From: Aureobasidium sp. EXF-3400
Lineage: Eukaryota; Ascomycota; Dothideomycetes; Dothideales; Saccotheciaceae
Reading direction: 5' to 3'
NCBI GenBank assembly: GCA_024195585.1
Contig: SWBL01000459.1
Span: forward strand, 1-31,652
DNA length: 31,652 nucleotides
Shown here: positions 9,797 through 20,523 of the stretch, in pieces
How the letters are laid out: each line of letters opens with the position of its first letter
Numbering within the stretch: position 1 is the first letter of the stretch
Program-made: the position numbers and the translations under genes
Notes under the pieces: model-generated
The model's input: the letters and a program-made list of their open reading frames with translations, nothing else
The model's database searches: none
Told to the model about the DNA's origin: nothing

Positions 9797-10544
9797 CTCG
9801 TGAAGCACAAGGCACGAAAGCGGAGGCGTCTGTTGCCGCGGTCATTCTGAGCTGAAAACAATCGTAGCGATACGCGAACTGAACCACGACAAGCCGAATC
9901 TACCTCAACATCAGATGGCTCTTACGTTACCTGTTCTGGGCAACTTGCTCGATCACTCCAGTCTTTTCTATGGTCATGTCCTTGCTAATGCACGTGTGAA
10001 AGCGAATATCACCACCCACTCTATTTGGTGATCAGTCGAAGACATCGAGAATATTCTTCGAATCACGAATCGACCTCGAGTTGTCATCTTATCTGCTAAG
10101 ATGTAAGCACTAGATCTGAGGCAGACACAAGATGCATTAGCAGTGCGCCATTCACGTTTGCAGCCCCTGTAAGCACGTATGAGAAAGGCCGAATCCTGTC
10201 AGCGCAGTACCGACACCACGGATGCACCAATCAGCCTATCCATCCTTCGAGCCTTCCTTTTGCCAAACAAGTCACGACACCGAACTGCACTTGACTCTTG
10301 TCCAAGGAGTGGACTCCCTGTCAGCACGATCGTTCAGTAGCAGCTGCCGCCTCGCGTCAATCCACAGCCAACGACTACGGCACCTGCAAACACAGCTGCT
10401 GACGTGCGCACGCCGACCGCATGTCCATGGGGTTTCCCAAACCTGAGCGGGCTCTCAATGTGCGGCTCGATTATGACTAACAGAAAATGCCTCGAGTCTA
10501 GGGCACAAAAGAGACGGATGACAAGCCCACCGATACCAAGAAGC
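9797..10544. other. Intergenic, promoter side of the RUS gene
   Basis: About 750 bp with no supported gene. It holds the left copy of a 20-bp exact repeat (10287-10306). The plus strand near 10350-10430 reads with some Pro/Thr/Ala-rich coding character but is soon closed or shifted, so I regard it as remnant or chance. Confidence 0.4.
10287..10306 (+). repeat. 20-bp exact direct repeat, left copy
   Basis: The sequence GCACTTGACTCTTGTCCAAG occurs identically here and at 12978-12997, same orientation, 2.69 kb apart. Flanking bases do not match, so the identity is confined to about 20 bp. Confidence 0.8.
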
Positions 10545-11056
10545 CTATCGATGCTCGGCAACCTGCCGTTGCTGAGAGCAAGTGCCAAAAAGTCTCCTCA
10601 CCATCTTGTGGAGTCTCATTTCGGTCGTGATATAGTAGGCACAATCGATCAAGTCCCACTGAAAATAACGATGTGCCCTGCTCAACTTCTTCCCCTCCAG
10701 CTTCGTCCACAACATCTCGAGGGATGGATTGCCAACATCGATGTCGTTATTAGCGACGTGCAACCTGGAAAGGTCATCAGAACAGATCCTCTCGAGGTAA
10801 ATCTCATAGGCTTCATTGTTAGGACATGTCTTTGTGCCGTCAGTCATGGTAGCCAGCGGGCGCTGAGCTTCAAGAACCTTTGGTTAACCTTTCTCTTCTT
10901 ATTCGGCGATCCATCGAGCACCCACTCCTTCTCGATATCCTCCTTCTTTATAAGATCAAACAGCTCTCCGTCTTCCTCTGTGACTTCAAACTCGATGCAG
11001 GCGAGTTCGACTAACCCATCCTCGCTACTGCCATCACGAGCCTCGGTCCTAGTCAT
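10545..11056 (-). CDS. Small hypothetical protein, probable two exons
   Basis: ATG at 11056 opens an acidic, lysine-rich frame (VTEEDGELFDLIKKEDIEKE, then PNKKRK). A 59-bp stretch, 10888-10830, has a weak GTTAAC donor, a CTGAC branch-like element and an AAG acceptor. Removing it joins the frame in phase 0 to 10829-10545, giving about 150 residues. Without splicing, the first frame ends at TGA 10846-10844, overlapping by ATGA an in-frame ATG (10847) of the second frame. The second part contains YEIYLERICSDDLSRL and LIDCAYYITTEMRLHKMVRR. I recognise no domain. Codon use on this strand looks more natural than in the long plus-strand frame opposite (10404-11102). It may be a lineage-specific gene, or part of a decaying one. 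Confidence 0.4.
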
Positions 11057-11838
11057 TCCTCTCAGCTGTTCGCTGCAGCCGGAGACTTACCCTCTCATCT
11101 GATTATCAAATTTTACGGCCTCGACAAGGATATGACTATCCATGGCATTCAGGTATCTGTCTTCGTCGACGGGCCCTTAAGCAAAGGTCGCATTCAAAGA
11201 CCTGGTCGTCCTGTCAGTTAGACCTTCGAGGGCGAGTTTCATGACAAATCGGCAACTGAAAGAGAGTCTGCGCTCAAGACCTTTGTTGTAGGTCTTCAAT
11301 GCGAGGGACTTGCTCTCAGTCTTCGTTCTGTAGCTGATCGCGGCAACTGGCATGATGAGATCATTCACTAGATCACAGATTACGACAAAACTGCAAACTG
11401 GAGGTTAGAAGAAGATGATTTCAACGATGGAAGGAACTCTGTGAGAGCAAAGCAGATTGTCGAAGAAATGACTAACCACGGGTTTTAACGTATGGCTAAG
11501 AAGTAGTATGGTCCTCTTCCCAATTAAATAGGTATGCGCTCGCAATGTATGTCGAGCGTAATCGATACTTACGTTTCATGGTTGTAAGTATGGGTTTTGT
11601 GTACAGTTTCGATCGCTCCTTCCTAATATGACCAGCAACCTACGGCGGCCAACTTCACAACATCCCATCTCCAATCGTCAATCACATCCTCCAGCGATCC
11701 TTCCCCTTCTGCCATGAAGCTTCTGCCATCGAGATTCTCTATTACACGTCTTCACCGTCACTCTTCTCGCATTGTCGTCCTTCAACTCTCTGCTGTCGCC
11801 GCCAGTGTGTCCTTCGCCGTAGTGGCATACAGTCGAGG
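11057..11838 (+). other. Gene-poor tract with a possible broken coding remnant
   Basis: On the plus strand, 11060-11220 reads as a plausible protein segment (HLIIKFYGLDKDMTIHGIQ) that ends at TAG 11219-11221. It continues in the same frame as TFEGEF...ALKTFVVGLQ to another TAG near 11370. The pattern faintly recalls a fungal BTB/POZ domain, but I cannot confirm it. A minus-strand frame (11177-11368) overlaps. No intact gene is supported. Confidence 0.3.
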
Positions 11839-12441
11839 ATGAACGACCCAGGATTGACGGCCGAAGAGCGAGAGGCAGCGTGAGTCGTCAGTGGCTGATC
11901 TCCGCCGGTATCTGCTAATCTTTGCAGTGCGAAGATCCATAAAAGAACAAAGAAGGGTCTTTTGGCCAGCCACCGCTACCTGGCCCGCAGCAGGTCTACG
12001 TCGACGGTCTCAAGAGAAGGGGCATTCTTGTCCAAGATGGTCGACCAGTCCTCTATCATCTTCAGCAATCGCCGTCTCTACGTACCGCTCCAGTGTTGAC
12101 GACTGTTCCGACCAACCCTACGCCCATTCACTATCCGCAGGAGGAGCGTGACTTGGACACATCGACCGATCAACCACCGTCTCCACGTACCACTCCGGTG
12201 TTGGGCAGTTCTGGATTGAGATTGGTGACACCAAACGACCTCCATGCTTGGTTTGAGGTCCCACGCCAGCACTCAAAAGAATACCAGGAATGGGGCGAGG
12301 CTGTCGCAGAACAACATTCGAGCCCGATCATCCCGATACTCAGATACAGTAGAATCGAGAATTCGAGGGGCGTCGAAGTCTTACGCCGAATCTCAGAGGT
12401 GGTACTTGCATGGAGCCGGACATTTTGATGTGGTCGTCTGA
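11839..12441 (+). pseudogene. Frame-disrupted gene remnant with a well-formed first intron
   Basis: ATG at 11839 starts a 13-codon exon (MNDPGLTAEEREA). A textbook 48-bp intron follows at 11880-11927: GTGAGT donor, GCTAATC branch, GCAG acceptor. Splicing gives 70 codons to TGA 12097. The most protein-like frame over the same bases is another one, open from 11943 to 12428 (PLPGPQQVYVDGLKRRGILV, later RTTPVLGSSGLRLVTPNDLH and EYQEWGEAVAEQ). A third frame near the end (SKSYAESQRWYLHGAGHFD) again looks more natural. The pattern fits at least two frameshifts in a formerly longer gene, or assembly errors. No family recognised. Confidence 0.4.
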
Positions 12442-12450
12442 TGCCTCCTA

Positions 12451-12957
12451 GAGTTCAGTACCCTTTCAGCTGGTATCCATATTCACAATACGAGGAATTC
12501 ATCGAAGCTGCCATTAAATATACAAGCCATCGACCTTGTGTTTCGCAGAAAACTCCTTGACATCACTCGCCAGACTCATCTTGTCTGCCTCGATGCAATC
12601 AATGTGTCGTCTTGTACGCTAGGTAGCGTATGACACCATATTGTCCTCATCGGTACAAGCACCGACTCTATCACTAGCAATCTCTCGTCGAGGACGAGAC
12701 TCACCAACCAGCATTCTGGCATATGATTCTCCCTGGCTATTGTGATACTGGATGACACTAACCACGCCAACATGTACACCGTTACTCCTCCTACAGGAAA
12801 AGACCTGCCTTGTCCATGGTGCATATTCTCCGTTGATCTGCTCGCCATGATGTATGAGGCAAAGGTACACGAGATGAGTCCAGAGATCCAAAGGTCGCAA
12901 TTCTCCGCAGACCTTAGCACCCATTACGAGAATGTGATCACCGCCTACAAGCTGTAA
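12451..12957 (+). pseudogene. Broken reading frame with two in-frame stops
   Basis: One plus-strand frame reads as protein over about 500 bp (AIDLVFRRKLLDITRQTHLV; VILDDTNHANMYTVTPPTGK; WCIFSVDLLAMMYEAKVHEM) but is interrupted by TGA at 12631-12633 and again at 12724-12726, ending at TAA near 12955. It may be the continuation of the remnant just upstream. The opposite strand also has an open frame (12619-12972), so strand choice is not certain. Confidence 0.3.
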
Positions 12958-13859
12958 TAGTCCCAGTGGCATCTACCGCACTTGACTCTTGTCCAAGACT
13001 TGTTCTTGAAATGTGTTTGTCATCAGATATTGTGCCACGAGCCCCTAGTATATGTTAGTCACGAATATCACCTCTTGCTTATGCCCATATCGAGCACAAG
13101 ATTTCCAAACCCTAATGTTTGATTTCAAAGCAGGAAGAGAGAGGGGTATACCAGCCCCTTTTGGGCCAAGTGAACTACTGTACCCTTGAAGGACATGTGA
13201 CTGAACACAGACTCAAGAAAGTCGGCTTTCTGGATATGAATCAAAGTCCGAAAGCCTCACTGCGCCATGAATTGTTATATCAGGATCGGACTTTTCGAAT
13301 TGTACCTCGGACAACCACTTCTCGGACCGTGACAGACTCTGTTATTGTTTTACTCCTTATAACATCACCGGACTTTCTTACCTAGATGGTGTCAAAAAGG
13401 CCAAGGCAAGAGGAAGGGAAAGAGACAAGTGAAAAGAGAAATGTACTTCGTCAGCCAAAATGGCCAACCCATCAATATTACGTCCTTTTGATTTTGTATC
13501 GCTCAAAAACGCCTAAGAGTGAGAAGGTGATCGTCTACAGAATATCTAGTAGCTCTTTCTATTCCTCCCACAGTCATGAAGAGTATTTTTTGGTCGTGAT
13601 TAGAAAACCCTTGTGGTGCCACTCCGTACAAGCCGTCTCGCAGGAGGATTCTCTCCCCGGATCGCGGTCATTGCTGACCTCTATGCGCGTGCCTTCTATG
13701 ATTGTTGAATAACGATGATAGGTTCCCTCACACTTCCCCCTCGTCCTGTTGTATCGTGGCGTACTACGGCCAGAGTGACTTGTGTTTGTGCCCCGCTGTC
13801 AGCTTCTATTCATGGTTACACTGAGTATGCTTCTCCTCTATTCAGCTTCACATGTGTTT
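12958..13859. other. Intergenic, 3' flank of the C2H2 gene
   Basis: About 900 bp with no supported gene. It contains the right copy of the 20-bp repeat. Short plus-strand frames (13119-13385, 13386-13712) lack coding character. Confidence 0.45.
12978..12997 (+). repeat. 20-bp exact direct repeat, right copy
   Basis: Identical to 10287-10306. The two copies bracket the tract with the broken reading frames. Confidence 0.8.
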
Positions 13860-16232
13860 TCATGCCTCATGCGGCATTTCGGTAATGACCTCCGGTTTGC
13901 TGCTCATAGGTGGTCCGGCTGTATTCGCCATACCCATCATGGGCATCGGCGTACCGTTACTGTGCACGTTTCCGGACATTGACATCGGTAGTGGTAGCGG
14001 TTCATCTCGCATGCAAGTTGTCTCGAGCATGTTTGTCCATTTGCCGCTCGTCCCTGCGTGGCTGTGCTTCAGATGTTGGCGGAAGTGATCTGCACGGAAG
14101 AACTTCTTTGCTTGGTTGCATTCGCCGAATTTGTGTGTTTGCAGGACGTGGTCGCGTCGGTGGTTCCAGTCCGGTGGGTTGGGAAACTCGTCGCCGCAGT
14201 AGCCGCAGGTGTCCGTTGAACCATTAGTGCTGGGCGATGTGTGGAAAACTGTCTCGATTGTGTTAAGAGCTGCACACGACCAGGAGTGACGGCGTAGATG
14301 TAGAGAATTCTGGTGTCGCTCCGCTTCGTTCTTGTTCTTGAAGCGGTTTGGACAATAGAGGCAGGAGTATTGCTTTTCCATGTGATGGGCTCTGGTTGTA
14401 CATTGTCAGTAAGCACTTGGAAAATGATCGGCGACCACTCAAGACTAACCTCAGGTCATCTTCGCTAGTAAACTTCTTGGGTTTCTTGGGACAGCAGTCG
14501 CATATGAAGATACCTTGCACGCCCGGCAAGCTATTGTGACGTGATGGTGGCGCACTGTCGACAGGAGTATGGAGAGCATTATGAATGGGAGTGTCGGACA
14601 TTGTACGCGTGTACGGCGGCATGATCTGCTGAGGCCCAGGACTGTGGTTGTTCAGGGGCTTGGCATTCATGTATCCCATGGCACCGAGTTCCGGATCGAG
14701 TATGGCAGGCGACATCATGCCAGGTGAGATGCGGCCAGAAGCATAGCTTGTGGCGCTGCTGGAGACAGATAGCGTGTACGACGAAGCCAGAGAGCCGTTG
14801 CGAGGGTTGTATGATGAGGCAGAAGATATTGAGCCATGATGACTCGGCGCATACCTCGACGCCGACATGGATGGATTACGATTAGGGTGTTGTTGTGAGG
14901 AACGACGAGTGTATAGGTCACCGCCGCCTGGGGCGCTACTGACGGAAGAGCGATCTTCGCGTAACAGAGAATCTCTATGCGGCGATGAAGCGCGTCTCTT
15001 CATGCCGGGCTTAGCACCGAGCTGGAATTCGTTGCGGTCGTTGAGATTCAGGTCCTTCATCTGCTGACCATCCTCTGTAGAAAAGTCCTCATTCAGGAAC
15101 ATGGACTGGTCATAACTGCCACGATGCGATGAGTTGTCGTCAAATTGAAAACTCGAATGGCGCAGTGCTGTTGGTCGGGTGTTCTCCGGATTGAAGTTGG
15201 GATTGCGGAATGGACCGGGCGATGCAGCACTCGAGACAGACCACCTAAAGGTAGAGCTGTCGACCGAAGGATGGCGCCTCTCAGACTGAGAAGCTGATGA
15301 GGTCGAGAGATGCCTGGCCGGGTTTTCTGTGCCGGACTCGGCAGCTCCGGGGGATACAGCTCCTGAGGTTTCCGGCCCGCCTGAAACCGAAAGTCTATTC
15401 GGCGTATTCGGACCGCCGATTTTGGAGAGCAGATTCCTGTCGTATGCCTGGGACGAAGTGCTGAGCGATCTCTGTTCCAGTTGTCGCTCGCTTTGTAGTC
15501 TGTGGGATGGGTTGTCAGTATTGGCAATTGGTCAACAAACGGTGCGTGGTCTTGTCTCAAAGAGCCGAGGCGTTCAGCGGGTCGGGCTGCAAGCGAGCAA
15601 AGCCGAAAAACGCATCAACAATCAACAATGTTATTGCACATTAACAGTCGTAATGATGAGTTTTTCGAGCATGTGACGGACGCTCAAGGACTCGACCGAT
15701 TTGAAATGGCTACGCGATCATTTTGACACGAAGGAAATGGCAGATTAACGCACCTATAGCCGGATAGTTTGGCTTCATCGCTGTCGCAAGGATCGATCAT
15801 GGCCTCCGAGTTGCGATGCGACGGCGTGACGGTAGACATGGAGCTGCCTCGCCGGGAAGCATCTGCTTCATGGTGTTGTGAATGTTCGCCGCCTTGGTCG
15901 TGCGGGAGCGCCTTGTTGCCGCCCAGCAGACTCGAGCCGGGCCTGACTGTGGCGGCCTTGCCAAAATCGGTCCAGTGCTGATCGAGGTATTCCTTGTTGA
16001 AGAAGTTCCATTCTTTCTGCTGCGCTTGAGGCGTCAGGTCTTCGAAGAGGTGCGTGGGCGGCGGCAATGGCGGTGGCACCGAGGGAGAGTCTTGTGCGGC
16101 ATGCGGGATGGACATCGGCGACGCCGGCGCATGCAGTGGCTGCTGCGGCGAATGACGGGAGTTGGACGGCGGAGTACGGTAGCGAGGGTCGTGACAGTGG
16201 GAGTGAATGCGAATGGAAGGAGTTCCGTCCAT
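13860..16232 (-). CDS. C2H2 zinc-finger protein, probable transcription factor, three exons
   Basis: Exons 16232-15754, 15499-14450 and 14391-13860 join in frame to 686 residues. The introns are 254 bp (GTGCGT...CACAG) and 58 bp (GTTAGT...CCAG); both splice AG|A to restore an Arg codon. The first 490 residues are Ser/Pro/His-rich and probably disordered; the PPPLPPPTH tract and the NFFNKEYLDQHWTDFGKAA segment sit in exon 1. Zinc-finger-like motifs begin at about residue 493 (CDCC...DDLRAHH). Next comes a good finger at C520-C523-H536-H541 (CLYCPNRFKNKNEAERHQ), then CGYCGDEFPNPPDW and FFRADHFRQHLKHSH. The second splice junction lies inside the first finger (DDLR|AHHMEKQYSC), which supports the exon model. 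The C-terminal tail is Met/Pro-rich. I infer a nuclear DNA-binding regulator; targets are unknown. Confidence 0.85.
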
Positions 16233-17954
16233 GGTGGACAGGCGCGCACAACTGTAAAGAGCGTTTCACCGCCGACAACTTGGCGAAGCCGGTGCTCGTA
16301 GGCGTTGACAACTGCCGCTGCGAGTGAGGGAGAGGGGCACCACCTGAGGACGCAGCCGACACTGGACAGTCCGAGTCAAAACACTGACACACACGCGATT
16401 GAGTCCCAAGAAGAGTAAGCTGATGCTGAGGAAAGGAGTCGAGCATCACCGACTCCGGATACGCATAGACGACTCGGCCTCCTGCTTGTGCGTGTGCTCG
16501 ATTCACGTCGCTCCCATCAGCCCTATGCATCAAGACGCAGGCGATGCTCTCCGCTGCCTCCTTGTCCCTTGTCACCCCCCTCCCAGCAACAAGAGCACTC
16601 AGGCATCAGCCATTATTGCTTCTTGTCGATCTCGTAAATGCTATGCCTAGCTGGGTCTGGAACGCGCCTGCTCCACTCAGGTTGTCAGGGTCTCTGCACA
16701 AGACCGTAACCTTTTGCTTGATGGTCTTCTAGAAATTCTACTTTGCTGTCCGTCGTGCACTACTGTGTGTCACGCAGCACTCACCCGTTCTCATACGACC
16801 GCCAGCTGCTCTGCGATACGTCCGTACGGAGTACACGCACACACCTCCGTACTCAATCTGCTTTGCGGGCATGGCTTCGACCTTCCACTGTTCCAGCCGT
16901 CCTAGTAAGCAGAGTCCGAGCGTCTGAGGAAAAATAGGCCGAACCTCCTCCAAACTTACTCCTTGGCACCATTATGGGGCATCTCCGATACGTACAACCC
17001 GAGGGAACAGGTGCTGCCTGCTAGAGCCCCGTTTCCATGCACCTTCGCCGTTCCTTGTTCCCACTTAACTTCTGCCATGCCCCACGTTTTGACTTTAGTT
17101 ACATGAAAAGAGGCACGCTTCATGCAAAAGAATTCCCCTGTGTTTGCTCCATGTAAAAGAAATCGCCTTGGACTAGTCGCAGGCAGCATGTACCCGAATA
17201 ACACAGGCGCTGGAGTTTCCCATGGAGATGTCTGTCCTTTGATCTCCCTGATCTACTTGTACTTATCTTCAAATATAAACACTCATGGTACTTGCGGTAA
17301 CATAGCCATGTAACCTCGTCCCAGAGCCATGTCTCTACTCCTGGTCCCAAGCCGTCTTATGCCCTACGAACTCGACATTCAAGCCACTTAATATAACCGG
17401 CTGAATGCCAAAAAAGTTACCCCCACGCGCTGATGCCAATAATCCAGCTCTTGGTATTTTGGGCTCTTAATGCCTTCGTAAATGCTAGTAGCTGCTGTCT
17501 GACCGCCACGGATTCATACATATACCACGTCCGTACAAGCGTGATGGCAAAGCTTGTCCCATGGCTTGCATCAGGCCGTCAATGTTGGGAGACCGTGATC
17601 CATTCTGACTGGGCCAGACCTCCTGTGCCGCTGCCTGAGGATGGAAAGAGCCGCCGCCCCTGAGACGCAGTGACCAAGGGGGGCTTGGAGAATGGTCGAG
17701 CAAGGAGGTTTTTCAAAAGAGCTCGAGACAAGCATGCATGCTCAACGGCGATATCGGTGAACGACCGGAGAACTTGGAAGTTTGTACCGTGTTCCATAAA
17801 GTTGTGCTAGACGCCAAGCCGAGATATGCAGCGTCCTAAATTGTCCATCTTGTGGCGGCGACCTGCTTGCTGTGAGCAAGCATCCAAAAGAGAATACCAT
17901 TTCGTTCGCCTTTCTAAACACAAGTGATACTCTAATCACCACGATCACAACACC
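16233..17954. other. Divergent promoter region between the C2H2 gene and YVH1
   Basis: About 1.7 kb between divergently transcribed genes. No supported coding frame. A 10-bp palindrome TCCGTACGGA is at 16821-16830, with another TCCGTAC about 15 bp on. I do not recognise it as a known operator, and a palindrome of this size is expected by chance in a window this long. Confidence 0.4.
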
Positions 17955-19245
17955 ATGTCGTTACTTGATAAAGTGCCTGGCGATCTCAAGCTCTATATCG
18001 GAGGGTGAGTAAAATCTGATCTTTCTTGATAAATTCTTTTCGTGGCAACAGTTGAAGAACAATCATGTCCTCGATGTGTCTTGGATCTGACAAGAAACGA
18101 AGAAGAACTTTGAGCAAGGCCTTTCTGACCTCTTTTCAGTATCTTCACTTTACGCCGCAAAGATCAACTCGCTGAGGCTGGCGTCACACATGTACTGTCT
18201 GTGTTGAGACTTCCTCTTGAAGAGAAGCTTTTCGAAGGATACAAGCATATGGTCGTTGAAGTCGATGATGTCGAAGACGAGAACCTGCTTGAGCACTTCC
18301 CAGCGGCCACTCGTTTCATCGAGGAAGGTCTTGCGTCAGGCGGTGCAGTTCTTGTACACTGGTAAGCCTTCTCACATCTTTACTCTCTTGCGTTGTGGCT
18401 TCTGTTATTCAAGATCCGAGAAAGAGCATGATGAAAACCATCTGTTCAACTTCAAGTGTCGTACTACCTGGCAGACACAGCAAGACTAACGGGTGACACA
18501 TAGTGCTATGGGAAAATCACGGTCTGCAACATGCGTCATTGCGTATCTCATGCAGAAGTACCACATCTCACCTTCTGAGGCTCTGGAACAAATACGACAG
18601 AGTAGACCGCTTTGCGAGCCTAACGAAGGTTTCATGAAGCAGTTGGAGCTTTACCATGAGATGCAGACACCAGAAAATGTTGAAGACACACCGACATATC
18701 AGCGTTGGGTTTACCAGCGTGAGGTAGAGATGAGTCGTGCATGTGGGCAAGCACCTGAGGCAGAAAAGATTCGCTTCGAGGATGAACATGTGACGGCAAA
18801 GGATGACAGTGGATTCGACATGCGATGCCGAAAGTGCAGGTAAGTTAGGCATCTGATGATGCTCTATTTTGGACCGAAAACTAACAAGTCTGATAGACGT
18901 ACCCTGGCAACATCACAATTCCTGATCCCTCACCAGGCTCAACATGGCCCGGCCGATTCTTGTACACACTACTTCCTGGATCCCTTATCTTGGATGCGAC
19001 CAGAGCTTGAGAAGGGAGAAGTGGAAGGAAGGTTGGAGTGCCCCAATGCTAAATGCAAAGCCAACGTAGGAAAATATGCATGGCAGGGCATGCGCTGCAA
19101 TTGTGGAGAATGGATAGTGCCAGCGATCAGTCTGTCAAAAGGCAGGATAGACGAGGCAAAGAAGCGGGCTGTTGATCCTAGCGCCATGGGCATCCGTATG
19201 CCGCCAACGGCGGGTTCGAGAGGTCCTGGACAGAACAATCTCTGA
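17955..19245 (+). CDS. YVH1: Dual-specificity phosphatase YVH1
   Basis: Exons 17955-18004, 18140-18361, 18504-18839 and 18897-19245 give 318 residues. Introns of 135, 142 and 57 bp all have good GT-AG ends. The catalytic signature HCAMGKSRSAT is built across the second intron (CACTG|TGC), placing Cys91 and Arg97 in the HCx5R loop; D59/D60 (VDDVEDENLL) is the likely general acid. The C-terminal part is the zinc-binding domain typical of YVH1: C199/C202 (CRKC), HYFLDPLSWM, C251/C256 (ECPNAKC) and C270/C272 (CNCGEW). In yeast, Yvh1 joins late nuclear pre-60S particles and releases Mrt4, a role needing the zinc domain more than the phosphatase. It is also tied to sporulation and growth. Both domains look intact here. 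Confidence 0.95.
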
Positions 19246-19884
19246 GCCATGAGCATTGTATCATGCAATTGTATAGATGGTTATTGCGCAGGATGTCATC
19301 CGCAAAGGTTGGTTCAAAGTCGGTTTCGGCAAAAGACAATCAAATCTGGCGACAGCGGTCAAGCAATATCGTTTGTTATCATACACATACTTTTTCCTTT
19401 GAATTTCGAGGCACACAAGGTACCTTGATGGCCTGGTCGCTGTCACATATGGCCGAGTAGGACGTCATAGTATCGATGCAAAATCTAGATGACCAGCAGT
19501 CACTGCTGGTACATCTCTTTCTAGCTACGAACATTGATTACCATTCCAAAGAGCATGGTTGATTTCTCGAAATTGCATGTAAAAGCTACGGAGCCAATTG
19601 TGTTCTAAATTTGGAAGTTTGCTGCAGGAACAGGCGCATCGAGGCTCAAAGCTGTTGTCTGGGGAAGCTTGTCCGAGGGCTTGCTGTCTTTCAGAATCTC
19701 GTCAAACACAACACTCCCGACACGACAACCACCTACTCACATTAGACCGCATCTTGGTATAGAAGATTTTACACGACTCTCATAATCTAACGCATTTCAT
19801 CCTTCGCGACAATCGACCCAGTCCAGTTCCGACTGAAGCCTCCCTACTACCCAACAGCTTCGACCGCCAACACCTACGCACACC
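19246..19884. other. Intergenic between YVH1 and GNA1
   Basis: About 640 bp, both neighbours on the plus strand. It holds the YVH1 3' flank, a small perfect inverted repeat (19492-19510) and the GNA1 promoter. No gene seen. Confidence 0.45.
19492..19510. repeat. Short perfect inverted repeat
   Basis: ACCAGCAGT and ACTGCTGGT are 9-bp arms around a single C. Outer bases GATG/CATC extend the symmetry with a one-base offset. It lies about 250 bp after the YVH1 stop. It could be a 3'-end hairpin or a protein-binding palindrome. Confidence 0.5.
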
Positions 19885-20523
19885 ATGTCCTCCGATTCCC
19901 TCTTCTCGCCCGACCTTATCTCGTCTGAAGTCGCCGCTGCCCTTCCAGAAGGCTACACAATCCGCCCCTTGCAAAAGAGCGACTACCATGCCGGCTTTCT
20001 AGACGTGCTTGCCGTCCTCACAACTGTCGGCGACGTCTCAGAAGAGGCCTTCATTCAGCGCTTTGAAGAGATGCTGGCCTCTGGCAAAGGTGCAGGAGGT
20101 TATCACATTTTGGTCATTCTCAATGGCGAGAACAAGATCGTCGGCACTGGTGCCTTAATTGTCGAGAGGAAGTTGTGAGTCTCAAAAGAAAGAGCAAGAG
20201 CAGTATACAAGAGTGGGACACTGACAATACCAAACAACAGCATTCACAGCCTGGGTCAGGTTGGTCACATCGAGGATATCGCTGTTGCAAAGGATCAGCA
20301 GGGCAAGAAGCTTGGTCTACGCATCATCCAAGCCTTGGACCATGTCGCTGAGAAGGTTGGCTGCTACAAGGTTGGTTTTGACACGCATCCAAACCTTCTG
20401 ACTGGTATACTGATCAATGTTATACAGACCATTCTCGACTGCTCAGAGGCCAACGAAGGCTTTTACGTCAAGTGTGGGTTCAAGCGTGCTGGTTTGGAAA
20501 TGGCACACTACTACAACAAATGA
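19885..20523 (+). CDS. GNA1: Glucosamine-6-phosphate N-acetyltransferase
   Basis: Exons 19885-20174, 20241-20370 and 20428-20523 give 171 residues, a normal size for fungal Gna1. The introns are 66 and 57 bp, both GT-AG. The enzyme moves acetyl from acetyl-CoA to glucosamine-6-phosphate, a step of the UDP-GlcNAc pathway that feeds chitin, N-glycans and GPI anchors. It is a single GNAT domain: GYTIRPLQKSDY at the N-terminus, VGTGALIVERKF across the first splice, GHIEDIAVAKDQQGKKLG with the acetyl-CoA loop (Q116-G122), and the conserved end CYKTILDCSEANEGFYVKCG, whose CYK|TIL junction is the second intron. The C-terminus MAHYYNK is typical. Cytosolic; no targeting signal seen. Confidence 0.95.

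Noticed and set aside
10404..11102. 232-codon plus-strand open frame
   Set aside because: Its Ser/Pro-rich stretches mirror acidic codons on the minus strand; no coherent domain; the opposite strand reads better.
11060..11370. BTB/POZ-like segment
   Set aside because: Only a short, vague resemblance; in-frame stops at 11219 and near 11370; not enough to name a domain.
15500..15753. Extra exon inside the 254-bp intron of the C2H2 gene
   Set aside because: The long join gives an in-frame, natural junction (SGYR|LQSERQ); no internal segment with good splice sites improves it.
16821..16852. TCCGTACGGA palindrome and nearby TCCGTAC as an operator
   Set aside because: Palindromes of this length are expected by chance in 31 kb, and I know no factor with this exact site.
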